From HyVt-105 sp049975425 (GTDB lineage Bacteria > Bacteroidota > Bacteroidia > Bacteroidales > VadinHA17): a DNA stretch of 9,902 bases. The notes below the pieces were generated by a model. It searched no databases and had not been told where the DNA came from. It saw nothing but the letters and a program-made list of their open reading frames with translations. The stretch lies in the NCBI GenBank assembly GCA_049975425.1, contig JBNGDI010000064.1:1-9902 (forward strand), read 5' to 3'. Of this stretch, positions 1-6,497 are shown in pieces. Positions within the stretch are counted from its first letter, which is position 1, and each line of letters starts with the position of its first letter. A program made the position numbers and the translations under genes.

Positions 1-15
1 ATACACAATACCCCA

Positions 16-43
16 TAAACAGAAAAGCTGCCTGCCGGCAGCT
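16..43 (-). terminator. Intrinsic terminator after the tRNA-Thr/tRNA-Gly pair
   Basis: On the minus strand the sequence AGCTGCC, loop GGCA, GGCAGCT forms a perfect 7-bp stem (26-32 with 37-43). It is followed by TTT, then CTGTTT. It begins 8 bases after the 3' end of tRNA-Gly, the position expected for a Rho-independent terminator ending the tRNA transcript. The T-run is interrupted, so termination may be incomplete. Confidence 0.72.
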
Positions 44-50
44 CCTGTGA

Positions 51-125
51 TGGAGCGGGAAACGGGGATCGAACCCGCGACCCTCAGCTTGGGAAGCTGA
101 TGCTCTACCACTGAGCTACTCCCGC
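51..125 (-). tRNA. tRNA-Gly, anticodon CCC
   Basis: The reverse complement folds into a full cloverleaf. The acceptor stem is GCGGGAG/TTCCCGC, the D-arm is GCTC/GAGC, the anticodon stem is TCAGC/GCTGA with loop TTCCCAA, and the T-arm is GCGGG/CCCGT around TTCGATC. Anticodon CCC reads GGG glycine codons. The terminal CCA is encoded (51-53), unlike the neighbouring tRNA-Thr. It lies 23 bases downstream of tRNA-Thr on the same strand, and a hairpin terminator follows, so the two are probably processed from one precursor. Confidence 0.96.
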
Positions 126-148
126 ATCTATATATGTCATCATTCCAG

Positions 149-221
149 AGCCTCTCATGGGACTCGAACCCACGACCTGCTCATTACGAATGAGCTGCTC
201 TACCGGCTGAGCTAAAGAGGC
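149..221 (-). tRNA. tRNA-Thr, anticodon CGT
   Basis: The reverse complement gives a standard cloverleaf of 73 bases. The acceptor stem is GCCTCTT/GAGAGGC with discriminator T, the D-arm is GCTC/GAGC, the anticodon stem is GCTCA/TGAGC with loop TTCGTAA, and the T-arm is GTGGG/CCCAT around TTCGAGT. Anticodon CGT reads ACG threonine codons. No CCA is encoded (the next bases are CTGG), so it must be added after transcription. The gene starts 29 bases after the M48 peptidase stop codon. Confidence 0.96.
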
Positions 222-231
222 AATCCGGGCC

Positions 232-239
232 CAAAAATA
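232..239 (-). promoter_or_regulatory. Candidate -7 promoter element for tRNA-Thr/tRNA-Gly
   Basis: On the minus strand TATTTTTG is an exact match to the Bacteroidota -7 consensus TAnnTTTG, ending 10 bases before the tRNA-Thr 5' end. I see no clear TTTG -33 element 19-21 bases further upstream. The tRNAs could instead be transcribed by readthrough from the peptidase gene. Confidence 0.35.
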
Positions 240-250
240 AGCATTTTTTT

Positions 251-1489
251 TCATTCGGAACGACCCTGTAATCTTTTAATCCTTTCCAGCAACGGAGGAT
301 GGGAATAATGGACGAAAACATACAGGGGATGCGGATTCATATTGCTCAGGTTTTTGACCGACAATTTCTTCAATGCGGAAACCAGGGCATCCCCGTCGTA
401 GTGTTCCCGGGCGAAGGCATCGGCCTGAAATTCGTGCTTACGGGAAAAAATATTCATAACAATACCCAGCAGCATGGATACCGGGCTGTACAGCAGGCCG
501 AATACCAGCAATCCGGTGTGGAATCCGTGTTGTTCAGTACCCAGCACCCCGGCTGTTACCGGTTCGTTGACCAGCAGTGAAAGGAGGAAAAGCGTAAGCC
601 CGGTTTGTGTCGTACCGGCCAGCAATCCCTTCCATATATGGCGCTTTTTATAGTGGCCCACCTCGTGTGCCAGGATGGCCACAATTTCCTTCTCGCTCAT
701 TTCATCGATCAGGGTATCGAACAGCACAATCCGCTTTTTCCGGCCAAGGCCGGAAAAATAGGCGTTGCTTTTGGTCGAACGCCTGGAACTGTCAATGACA
801 TAAATGCTGTCAAGGCGGAACCCCGCCTTCTGTGCAAACGACTCAATGGCGGTCCGCAGGGAACCTTCTTCCAGTGGCCTCTGTTTGTTGAACAGGGGGA
901 CGATAAGGGTGGAGTAGAACATGGTGATAAACAGGGAAAAGAGGGTGATCAGTCCCCATGCCCACAGCCAGAAATTGGTGCCTGTAATTGTCCAGAACCA
1001 CACCACCAGGGCCAGGATCCCTCCTCCGATGATTCCGCCCAGGATCCACGATTTGACCCGGTCGGTTACGAAAGTTTTTACCGTGGTCCGGTTAAAACCG
1101 AATTTTTCTTCGATCACAAAGGTATCGTATGCCTCGAACGGTATGTTGATCAGGGAAAAACCCAGCATCAGAATGGCGTAGAAAAGCAGCGTCACGCTCA
1201 CCGGGTGTTCTGCCAGCAGATGTGTCCAGTGATCCACCAGGGCGAATCCCCCGAAAACCAGCATGCCGAGTATCAGCAACAGGTGGAAACTGGCAGTGAC
1301 CCTGGAAAAACGGTGATTCGTTACATAGTATTCCCGTGCCTGCCGGTATTTCTCTTCATCGCAGATTTCCCTGAGTTCACGGGGAACGGTGGTTTGATAA
1401 TGGTTCAGGTTCAGCTGACCAAGTATCTGTTCCACCAGATATTCCATAAGCAGAATGCCTATGATCAGGTAGAAAATAAAATCTTCCAT
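251..1489 (-). CDS. M48-family (Ste24-type) membrane zinc metallopeptidase
   Basis: This 412-residue integral membrane protein resembles the Ste24/CAAX-protease group of peptidase family M48. Members cleave peptide bonds within the membrane; in eukaryotes they process prenylated CAAX proteins, while bacterial substrates are mostly unknown and are probably misfolded or membrane proteins. The zinc site is visible: HEVGH at 275-279 gives the two histidines and the catalytic glutamate, and E353 in EFQAD is the likely third ligand. The C-terminal SHPPLLERI (396-404) is also typical. About seven hydrophobic segments are visible, near 3-21, 66-84, 98-117, 148-167, 172-195, 288-308 and 324-348. Length is normal for the family. 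The ATG is preceded by a short leader with a candidate -7 box. A 233-base gap separates it from the upstream lipoprotein gene, so it may have its own promoter. Family assignment is firm; the substrate is not known. Confidence 0.93.
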   Translation of the reverse strand: MEDFIFYLIIGILLMEYLVEQILGQLNLNHYQTTVPRELREICDEEKYRQAREYYVTNHRFSRVTASFHLLLILGMLVFGGFALVDHWTHLLAEHPVSVTLLFYAILMLGFSLINIPFEAYDTFVIEEKFGFNRTTVKTFVTDRVKSWILGGIIGGGILALVVWFWTITGTNFWLWAWGLITLFSLFITMFYSTLIVPLFNKQRPLEEGSLRTAIESFAQKAGFRLDSIYVIDSSRRSTKSNAYFSGLGRKKRIVLFDTLIDEMSEKEIVAILAHEVGHYKKRHIWKGLLAGTTQTGLTLFLLSLLVNEPVTAGVLGTEQHGFHTGLLVFGLLYSPVSMLLGIVMNIFSRKHEFQADAFAREHYDGDALVSALKKLSVKNLSNMNPHPLYVFVHYSHPPLLERIKRLQGRSE

Positions 1490-1514
1490 GGGGTTTCAAA
1501 TTCATTCGCCGGGG

Positions 1515-1522
1515 CAAAGGTA
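1515..1522 (-). promoter_or_regulatory. Candidate -7 promoter element for the M48 peptidase gene
   Basis: On the minus strand TACCTTTG matches the Bacteroidota -7 consensus TAnnTTTG exactly, 25 bases before the peptidase ATG. This would give a leader of roughly 20 bases. The -33 region is AT-rich but has no clear TTTG, so only half of the promoter is well supported. Confidence 0.4.
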
Positions 1523-1653
1523 TAAGAAATGAGGAAAAGTTTTTAATAAAGCCCGGAAGGCTATGGATCAGCAAAAAAGGTAAGCCGGGCAAACAAGAAA
1601 AACACAAACAACCAGCAAAACCAACCTCACCATCTGTGCCTGTTCCCAAACCC

Positions 1654-1687
1654 GTTTACCCGGCTTGTACATGGTAAACAAGTCGGG
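1654..1687 (-). other. Two mutually exclusive stem-loops between the lipoprotein and peptidase genes
   Basis: Two overlapping inverted repeats are present. One pairs 1654-1660 with 1673-1679 (GTTTACC/GGTAAAC, 7 bp, perfect). The other pairs 1659-1667 with 1679-1687 (CCCGGCTTG/CAAGTCGGG, 9 bp with one G-T wobble on the plus strand, a C-A mismatch in minus-strand RNA). They share bases, so only one can form at a time. No T-run follows on either strand, so this is not a standard terminator. A role in ending or tuning the lipoprotein transcript is conjecture. Confidence 0.3.
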
Positions 1688-1704
1688 ACAGGTTTTGTTC
1701 ATGG

Positions 1705-1716
1705 CCTGTATACAGG
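1705..1716. repeat. 12-bp perfect palindrome just after the third lipoprotein gene
   Basis: CCTGTATACAGG is self-complementary and starts 6 bases beyond the stop codon of the third DUF6340-like gene. It could be a protein-binding site or a small part of a 3'-end structure. Nothing in the sequence identifies a regulator. Confidence 0.3.
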
Positions 1717-1722
1717 ATGGAA

Positions 1723-2754
1723 TCAGAATTGTTCTTTCAGCCTTTTCCTTTCGGTGATCCGTTCACTGAGGAGGTCTATGTATTTTTTGGTAGCCGGATC
1801 GGCTTCCAGATAATAGGATTTCATGGCCCAGTCGAGTGCAATATCCAGTTGATCAAGCACTTCAGAAGCCACGGCCATATTGTACATTGCCCGGGCAGCC
1901 TTGCGTTCATTATTATGGGTCGTTTCCTGTTTCCACACGCGGGCGGCATCCAGCCAGAGGTTGTGCATGGCCAGTTTATGGCCTTCGCGGATTCCCTTGC
2001 TTCCACTTTTGTAGTAAAAACGGTTGACCTGAACCCAGAAAGGGACCAGTCGTCTTCCATAATCATACCCGTTATAATAGGCTGTTTCCAGCAATACTTC
2101 TGACAGGTCGGGCAGGTTTGCTACGGCGTCATGCAAATTGACTCCCGTGCTGTTTAACTTAACCGTATCGCGTGCCCAGTATTCTTCATGAATCGACCGG
2201 GTGGGAATATGATAAATCCTCCAGAAAGAGTGAACGGCAAGGGATAAATCCAGAGAAAAATATAAATCCGCACTGATACCCGGGAAAATATCTCCTGCGA
2301 TCATACCTCCGGTTTCATCGGTTGTAACGGTGAAGTATTCCAGGGCAATGACCACATCCCCTTTTTCTCCTCCGGCCAGGGTATCGAGAATCCACCAGTT
2401 GATGGGAAATTTAATGCAGGAACTGTCCAGTTCAGCCATATCCCTGATCAGCAGGGTATCTGCAAAGCCCGATGATTCTATCACATGGATCAGACCAATG
2501 ATGCATTCCCGGGCAGCATCATTGGCCAGGTCGGCAGCTACCAGTTTCTGGTCCAGTGAATCGGGCCAAAGGCTTCTGTTGACCACAGTAACCCGGTTGT
2601 TTCCTGCAGGCATGATGTTTTCGGCAGGCACCAGTATTTCAATGGTGAGGGGGTGAGTACTCCCGCATGATCCGGAAATCAGAATAATGGCTGCCAGGAT
2701 GACCGGAAGCAGAATTTTTCCTCTCTGAATCCGGTTATTCAGGATCCGTTTCAT
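1723..2754 (-). CDS. DUF6340-like lipoprotein, third copy (most divergent)
   Basis: A predicted exported lipoprotein of 343 residues and unknown function, the last of three tandem paralogues. The ATG at 2754 is preferred over an in-frame TTG at 2781, because it places a basic start (MKRILNNRIQRGK) directly before the hydrophobic stretch and reduces overlap with the upstream gene to 20 bases. The signal segment ends in ISGSC with Cys30 as the likely lipidation site; the residue at -3 is Ser, which is less than ideal for a lipobox. Conserved with the other two copies are an N-terminal 'VPAENIMPAGNNRVTVVNRS' strand region, a WRIY...EEY motif near 178-192, and a C-terminal TPR-like part (AARVWK, then YNMAVASE and ALDWAMKSYYLE). 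The LVEGIxTGxG motif of copies one and two is missing. Family placement comes from resemblance to DUF6340; I infer no biochemical role. Confidence 0.82.
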   Translation of the reverse strand: MKRILNNRIQRGKILLPVILAAIILISGSCGSTHPLTIEILVPAENIMPAGNNRVTVVNRSLWPDSLDQKLVAADLANDAARECIIGLIHVIESSGFADTLLIRDMAELDSSCIKFPINWWILDTLAGGEKGDVVIALEYFTVTTDETGGMIAGDIFPGISADLYFSLDLSLAVHSFWRIYHIPTRSIHEEYWARDTVKLNSTGVNLHDAVANLPDLSEVLLETAYYNGYDYGRRLVPFWVQVNRFYYKSGSKGIREGHKLAMHNLWLDAARVWKQETTHNNERKAARAMYNMAVASEVLDQLDIALDWAMKSYYLEADPATKKYIDLLSERITERKRLKEQF

Positions 2755-3814
2755 TAATGCTGCGGGTATTTTGTTTGTCAATGATCATTTTCAGGTAATT
2801 CCCGGCCCTGGAAAAATCCTTCAGTTCCAAGGCCTCTTCAAGCAATTGCCGGGCCTTTTCCAGATCGCCTTCCATCTCATACAATATCGCCAGGTTGTAC
2901 AGCGCCGTTATCCTGATATCCGTTTTATCTGAGCGGAGCCCCTGCTGCCAGATTTCTTTCAGATCACCGTACATGCGGCGCTTCAGCTTTTGCCTTATAT
3001 TCTTGTAATAAGACCGTTTACCTGTCAGAAAAGTTCTCCGGACGGTTCTCCAGCCGGGAGTGATTCTCAGGGCATATTTTTCTCCCGCCATAAACCCCAC
3101 TTCTTCTACGGCCCTGTTTTTGTTCGGAAGACGGGAAAGTGCCGCCCTGCGTGATGAACCGTCCACTTCCCAGAAAATGGAATCGGAAGATTCATATTCA
3201 TCCACTATCCGGTTTCTCCTCAGGTCATACAGGCGCCATCCGGTTGACAGCTCCACTTTCAGCACAGCGACAAACCTCTCTACCGTTCCCACATTGTAAA
3301 TCACGGTGTTTTCCCATACTTCATTTTTCTTTTGCTGTTCGTACACTTTTCTTGACTCGGCGAACGACTGATTGGAAGTAACCAGGTATTCCACCACAAC
3401 AGCCGCATCGGCATGATGCTCTTCCTTCACCTGGTCCAGGATCTGCTGATCAAGCGGAAGGGGCATTTCACAGTATCCTGTATCGGTATTATTCAGTTTC
3501 ACCCTGAACACATCTTCAAACTCCCGGCTGTATTCAAGATAATCCATTGCTCCCAGGGTTGCCTGATGCGCTCCGAGCTGCTGCACAAATCCGCCCTGCC
3601 CGGTAAAGATTCCCTCTACCAGATTATCGATATCCTGTGATTCGATTTCTCCCAGGCGGCTTATCACGGCAATCCTTTGCAGGTCTTCCGGAAGGGATAC
3701 TTCCGGCGGCCTGTAAACGTCTACGGCCATCTTATGTACCCCACAGGAAGTGAACACGACCGGCAAGATCATCCACCACGCCGTCAGAACACCATAAGGC
3801 CGCCGTTTATTCAT
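2735..3814 (-). CDS. DUF6340-like lipoprotein, second copy
   Basis: A 359-residue predicted lipoprotein of unknown function. The N-terminus has basic residues (MNKRR), a hydrophobic stretch and the lipobox VFTSC, with Cys24 as the probable lipidated residue. After cleavage it would be anchored to the inner or outer membrane. Next comes an alpha/beta-looking N-terminal region (VDVYRPPEVSLPEDLQRIAV, 31-50), then NLVEGIFTGQG (64-74), shared closely with copy one. A GWRLY...DEY motif follows (192-207), and then a helical TPR-like tail (ALYNLAILYEMEGDLEKARQ, 304-323). A charged insertion around 153-168 is not obvious in the other copies. It starts 32 bases after copy one and its stop overlaps the start of copy three, so the three are probably co-transcribed and translationally linked. 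The conserved architecture supports one family; function is unknown. Confidence 0.85.
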   Translation of the reverse strand: MNKRRPYGVLTAWWMILPVVFTSCGVHKMAVDVYRPPEVSLPEDLQRIAVISRLGEIESQDIDNLVEGIFTGQGGFVQQLGAHQATLGAMDYLEYSREFEDVFRVKLNNTDTGYCEMPLPLDQQILDQVKEEHHADAAVVVEYLVTSNQSFAESRKVYEQQKKNEVWENTVIYNVGTVERFVAVLKVELSTGWRLYDLRRNRIVDEYESSDSIFWEVDGSSRRAALSRLPNKNRAVEEVGFMAGEKYALRITPGWRTVRRTFLTGKRSYYKNIRQKLKRRMYGDLKEIWQQGLRSDKTDIRITALYNLAILYEMEGDLEKARQLLEEALELKDFSRAGNYLKMIIDKQNTRSINETDPE

Positions 3815-3846
3815 ATTTTCTCAGAAAATTTTCTTTCTCCACCTGT

Positions 3847-4824
3847 TTATTCCATCAATTGCTGATCCAGCACCTCTGCCTGCATAATGCGGTAATTCAG
3901 TATGTTCATATATTCGGCTGCTTTCCTGATCCTGAACTGCCGGTATGACCGGGTGGCCCATTGCAGGGCGCCTTCCAGATCACTGTTCAGTTCACAAACA
4001 AGGGCCATGTTGTAGCAGGCATACCCGGCAATTTTCCGGTTAGTGTGGTCCACATAGGTTTCCCAGATCCTGGCTGCTTCATCAAACATGCCCATGCGTA
4101 CCAGCCGTTTGGCTTCCCTGAAATCCCGGTTGCCCTTCTTGAAAAAGATCCGCGAAACAGAAACCCAGGAAGGAGAGATCCGGGCTGCATACTGTGTGCC
4201 GGCATAGTATCCGCCTCTTTCCACCACTTCCTGCTGCGACGGGCCAGCTCCGGATGCCGGGGTATCCCAGTTCAAATGATCGATATAAATGTTCTCATCC
4301 AGCAACTGTTTTCTTTCCGGATAATAGAGCCTCCATCCCGATTCCACTTTGATAGTGAGGTTTTCTCCAGGTGTCTTGTTCAGTATGGAAAACAGTACCC
4401 CTCCCGTATTTGAATCGAAGGTTTCCAGCGAGAGCAGGACGTCGGCGCCGTTCTGCCGGCAGATATCTTCTATTACTGGCCATTCAAGCAGAGGGGGCAT
4501 TCTGTCGGTTCCGGTCCCTTTCAGTTCGATATCGGGAACCACCACACGGAACCGGGGAGAGGATTGTAATGCATCGGCAAAGCCGGTGATACAGGCTTTC
4601 GATCCGAACCGGTCGGCCAGCAATCCTTCACCGGTGATAATTCCCTCCACCAGGTTATTTACCTCGGCTTCTTTGGAAGGCAGGCTGCGGTTTACCACGG
4701 CCAGGGTCCGGACATCTCCGGGCAGGTTAATATTCGCCGGTCTGAGCACATCGATTATCAGACTGGAGGTTTTACAGGATGTGATCAGCGCCAGAAAGAT
4801 CAGTGGGAACAGGGTTCTTTTCAT
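3847..4824 (-). CDS. DUF6340-like lipoprotein, first copy
   Basis: A 325-residue predicted lipoprotein, first of the tandem trio. The signal peptide is short and canonical: MKR, a hydrophobic core, and lipobox ITSC with Cys17. The mature protein has a beta-rich N-terminal segment (VLRPANINLPGDVRTLAVVN, 26-45), the motif NLVEGIITGEG (57-67), GWRLY...DE (163-177), and the stretch GGYYAGTQYAARISPSW (204-220). A helical C-terminal region resembles one or two tetratricopeptide repeats (AARIWETY, then YNMALVCELNSDLEGALQWA, 271-290). TPR-like repeats usually mediate protein contacts. The 'RTLAVVNRS' strand loosely recalls the N-terminal domains of CsgG/TolB-type envelope proteins, but this is a weak impression. 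A 92-base gap follows fabG. A one-mismatch -7-like box (TAATTTTC, minus strand, 4869-4876) lies there without a clear -33 partner. Confidence 0.86.
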   Translation of the reverse strand: MKRTLFPLIFLALITSCKTSSLIIDVLRPANINLPGDVRTLAVVNRSLPSKEAEVNNLVEGIITGEGLLADRFGSKACITGFADALQSSPRFRVVVPDIELKGTGTDRMPPLLEWPVIEDICRQNGADVLLSLETFDSNTGGVLFSILNKTPGENLTIKVESGWRLYYPERKQLLDENIYIDHLNWDTPASGAGPSQQEVVERGGYYAGTQYAARISPSWVSVSRIFFKKGNRDFREAKRLVRMGMFDEAARIWETYVDHTNRKIAGYACYNMALVCELNSDLEGALQWATRSYRQFRIRKAAEYMNILNYRIMQAEVLDQQLME

Positions 4825-4916
4825 GGTTTTATTTGTTGGTCCTGCAATGGTTATAATCGGTAAAATACGAAAATTATCCCACGATGTAAACCCGGGCAGG
4901 GGGAGAAATCAGGTTA

Positions 4917-5663
4917 TCAGGTCTTCATGGCTCCGCACACCTGGATCACCTGACCACTTACGTATGATGAAAGGTCAGAAGCCAGGAAAACTGCCGTATT
5001 GGCCACATCTTCGGGTGTGCCTGCACGCCGGAGGGGGATCTGCGCAATCCAGTCTTTCCGGACTTCTTCAGGCAGGCGGGCTGTCATTTCGGTCATAATA
5101 AAGCCCGGGGCAATGGCATTGCACCTGATCCCTCTGGAGCCAACCTCCCTGGCCACCGATTTGGTAAACCCGATGATCCCGGCTTTGGAAGCGGCATAAT
5201 TCGACTGCCCTGCGTTTCCGCCCACTCCCACCACCGAACTCATATTGATGATTGAGCCGCTCCGTTGTTTGAGCATGACCGGTTGTACCACTTTGGTGAA
5301 ATTGAATACAGATTTCAGATTCACTTCGATCACCTGATTCCATTGTTCCTCTGTCATCCGCATCAGCAGGGTATCGCGGGTGATACCGGCATTATTCACC
5401 AGAATATCGATTTTCCCGAAATCCTTTACAATCTGGTCCACTACCTTTTCGGTCTGATCCAGCTTTGAGGCGTCGGAAACATATCCCCGGGAGGTAACAC
5501 CTGTGCCTTCCAGCTCCTTCAGTGTGGCTTCAAAATCTTCATTCCGGGCAATATCGGTGAAGGCGATATCGGCCCCTTCCCTGGCAAAAGCCAGGGCAAT
5601 GGACTTGCCGATGCCTCGTGCTGCCCCCGTAATCAGTGCGGTTTTTCCTTCTAACAGTTTCAT
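4917..5663 (-). CDS. fabG: 3-oxoacyl-[acyl-carrier-protein] reductase
   Basis: FabG reduces 3-oxoacyl-ACP to (R)-3-hydroxyacyl-ACP in type II fatty-acid elongation, in the cytoplasm, normally as a tetramer with NADPH. The 248-residue protein is a classical short-chain dehydrogenase. The cofactor motif TGAARGIG is at 12-19 and NNAG at 90-93. The catalytic tetrad is N115, S143, Y156, K160. NNAGITRDTLLMRM, VNLKSVFNFTK and INMSSVVGVGGNAGQSNYAASKAG are typical of true FabG rather than generic SDRs, and the whole resembles Bacteroidales FabG. D37 at the end of the second beta strand could affect NADH versus NADPH preference. The C-terminus reads VIQVCGAMKT, where FabG usually has VDGGM, an unusual substitution near the tetramer interface. 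No acyl carrier protein or other fab gene adjoins it; it lies 34 bases after sir2. Confidence 0.93.
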   Translation of the reverse strand: MKLLEGKTALITGAARGIGKSIALAFAREGADIAFTDIARNEDFEATLKELEGTGVTSRGYVSDASKLDQTEKVVDQIVKDFGKIDILVNNAGITRDTLLMRMTEEQWNQVIEVNLKSVFNFTKVVQPVMLKQRSGSIINMSSVVGVGGNAGQSNYAASKAGIIGFTKSVAREVGSRGIRCNAIAPGFIMTEMTARLPEEVRKDWIAQIPLRRAGTPEDVANTAVFLASDLSSYVSGQVIQVCGAMKT

Positions 5664-5697
5664 CTGAATGGATTTTTATTGTTTTACATGAAATGTT

Positions 5698-6468
5698 TCA
5701 CATGGATGTGTCATCTGTCCCGTTAAACAATTCCACGGCCAGCCTGTTCAGTACTTCCCCTGCTTTTCCTTTCAGATGCAGGTCGGTAATATGGTGTGTA
5801 AAGAGTGTTTCCTCAGGATTGATCTCAATAATGGTAGCCCCCCTCTGCTTGGCCATCCGGGGTATCATACAGGCGGGCATTACTTCACCGGTAGATCCGA
5901 TCACCAGAAATATTTCAGCCGTGGCTGCTTCATGGCTGGCCATACGGGCAGCTTCCTCGGGTATGGGTTCACCGAAAAAAATAAAATTGGGTTTCAGTAC
6001 TCCTCCGTCGCGGGGGCATTGTGGAGGCAGGCGGTCCAGTCCGATCTTCACCGGATCATAGACCTGCCCGCAACGGGTACAGATCAGTTCCCGGGCATTG
6101 CCGTGGTACTCATATACTTTCACGCTGCCGGCTTCCTGGTGCAGGTTGTCAATGTTCTGTGTGATCACGGCTGACAGTAACCCTTTCTGTTCCATCAGGG
6201 CAAGGACTTCATGAGCCCGGTTGGGACGGGCATCTCGAAAGTAATCGTAAAATATCTTACGTATGATCTTCCATGATCCGGTGGGATCGGCACGGAAACG
6301 GTCGATTTCAAGAACCATCGGATCGTATTTGTTCCAGAGCCCGTTTTCGCCCCTGAAAGGGGGTACGCCGCTTTCAACCGAGATACCGGCGCCAGTAAAT
6401 GCAGCTGTATGTTTGGAATTTTTCAGCCACCCGGCTGCCAGCCTGATCTTTTCTTCCCGCATAGACAT
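5698..6468 (-). CDS. Sir2-family NAD-dependent protein deacylase (sirtuin, CobB-like)
   Basis: Sirtuins remove acyl groups from protein lysines, consuming NAD+ and releasing nicotinamide and O-acyl-ADP-ribose. The 256-residue length fits a single catalytic domain. Visible motifs in order are GAGISVESGVPPFRG (26-40), TQNIDNLH (103-110), catalytic H122 in YHGN, C130/C133 of the zinc ribbon, FGEPIP (165-170), and the NAD-binding GSTGEVMPA (191-199). The second half of the zinc site is C151-P-R-D154, so the usual fourth cysteine is aspartate. In the region that gives SIRT5/CobB their Tyr-x-x-Arg desuccinylase signature, the sequence is FYDYFR. The arginine is out of register by my alignment, so deacetylation seems more likely than desuccinylation; this is uncertain. 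Two ATGs, at 6468 and 6462, are possible starts. It sits 29 bases after sucD and 34 before fabG, suggesting co-transcription. Confidence 0.92.
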   Translation of the reverse strand: MSMREEKIRLAAGWLKNSKHTAAFTGAGISVESGVPPFRGENGLWNKYDPMVLEIDRFRADPTGSWKIIRKIFYDYFRDARPNRAHEVLALMEQKGLLSAVITQNIDNLHQEAGSVKVYEYHGNARELICTRCGQVYDPVKIGLDRLPPQCPRDGGVLKPNFIFFGEPIPEEAARMASHEAATAEIFLVIGSTGEVMPACMIPRMAKQRGATIIEINPEETLFTHHITDLHLKGKAGEVLNRLAVELFNGTDDTSM

Positions 6469-6497
6469 TCAGTTAAGTGAATCCGTGAAAAGGGCAT

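Noticed and set aside
605..1525. Long plus-strand open frame of about 300 codons across the peptidase gene
   Set aside because: It is antisense to a clearly conserved M48 gene, is rich in Gln, His and Pro as expected from reverse reading of membrane-protein codons, and shows no domain.
1551..1590. GCCCGG/CCGGGC inverted repeat as a terminator
   Set aside because: The stem is only 6 bp with a 28-base loop, and the following bases on the minus strand (TTTATTAAAA) are a weak T-run. It is also close to the peptidase promoter.
5689..5706. TGAAA/TTTCA inverted repeat at the sir2-fabG junction
   Set aside because: Five pairs around a 2-base centre in AT-rich DNA are easily found by chance, and part of it is inside the sir2 stop region.
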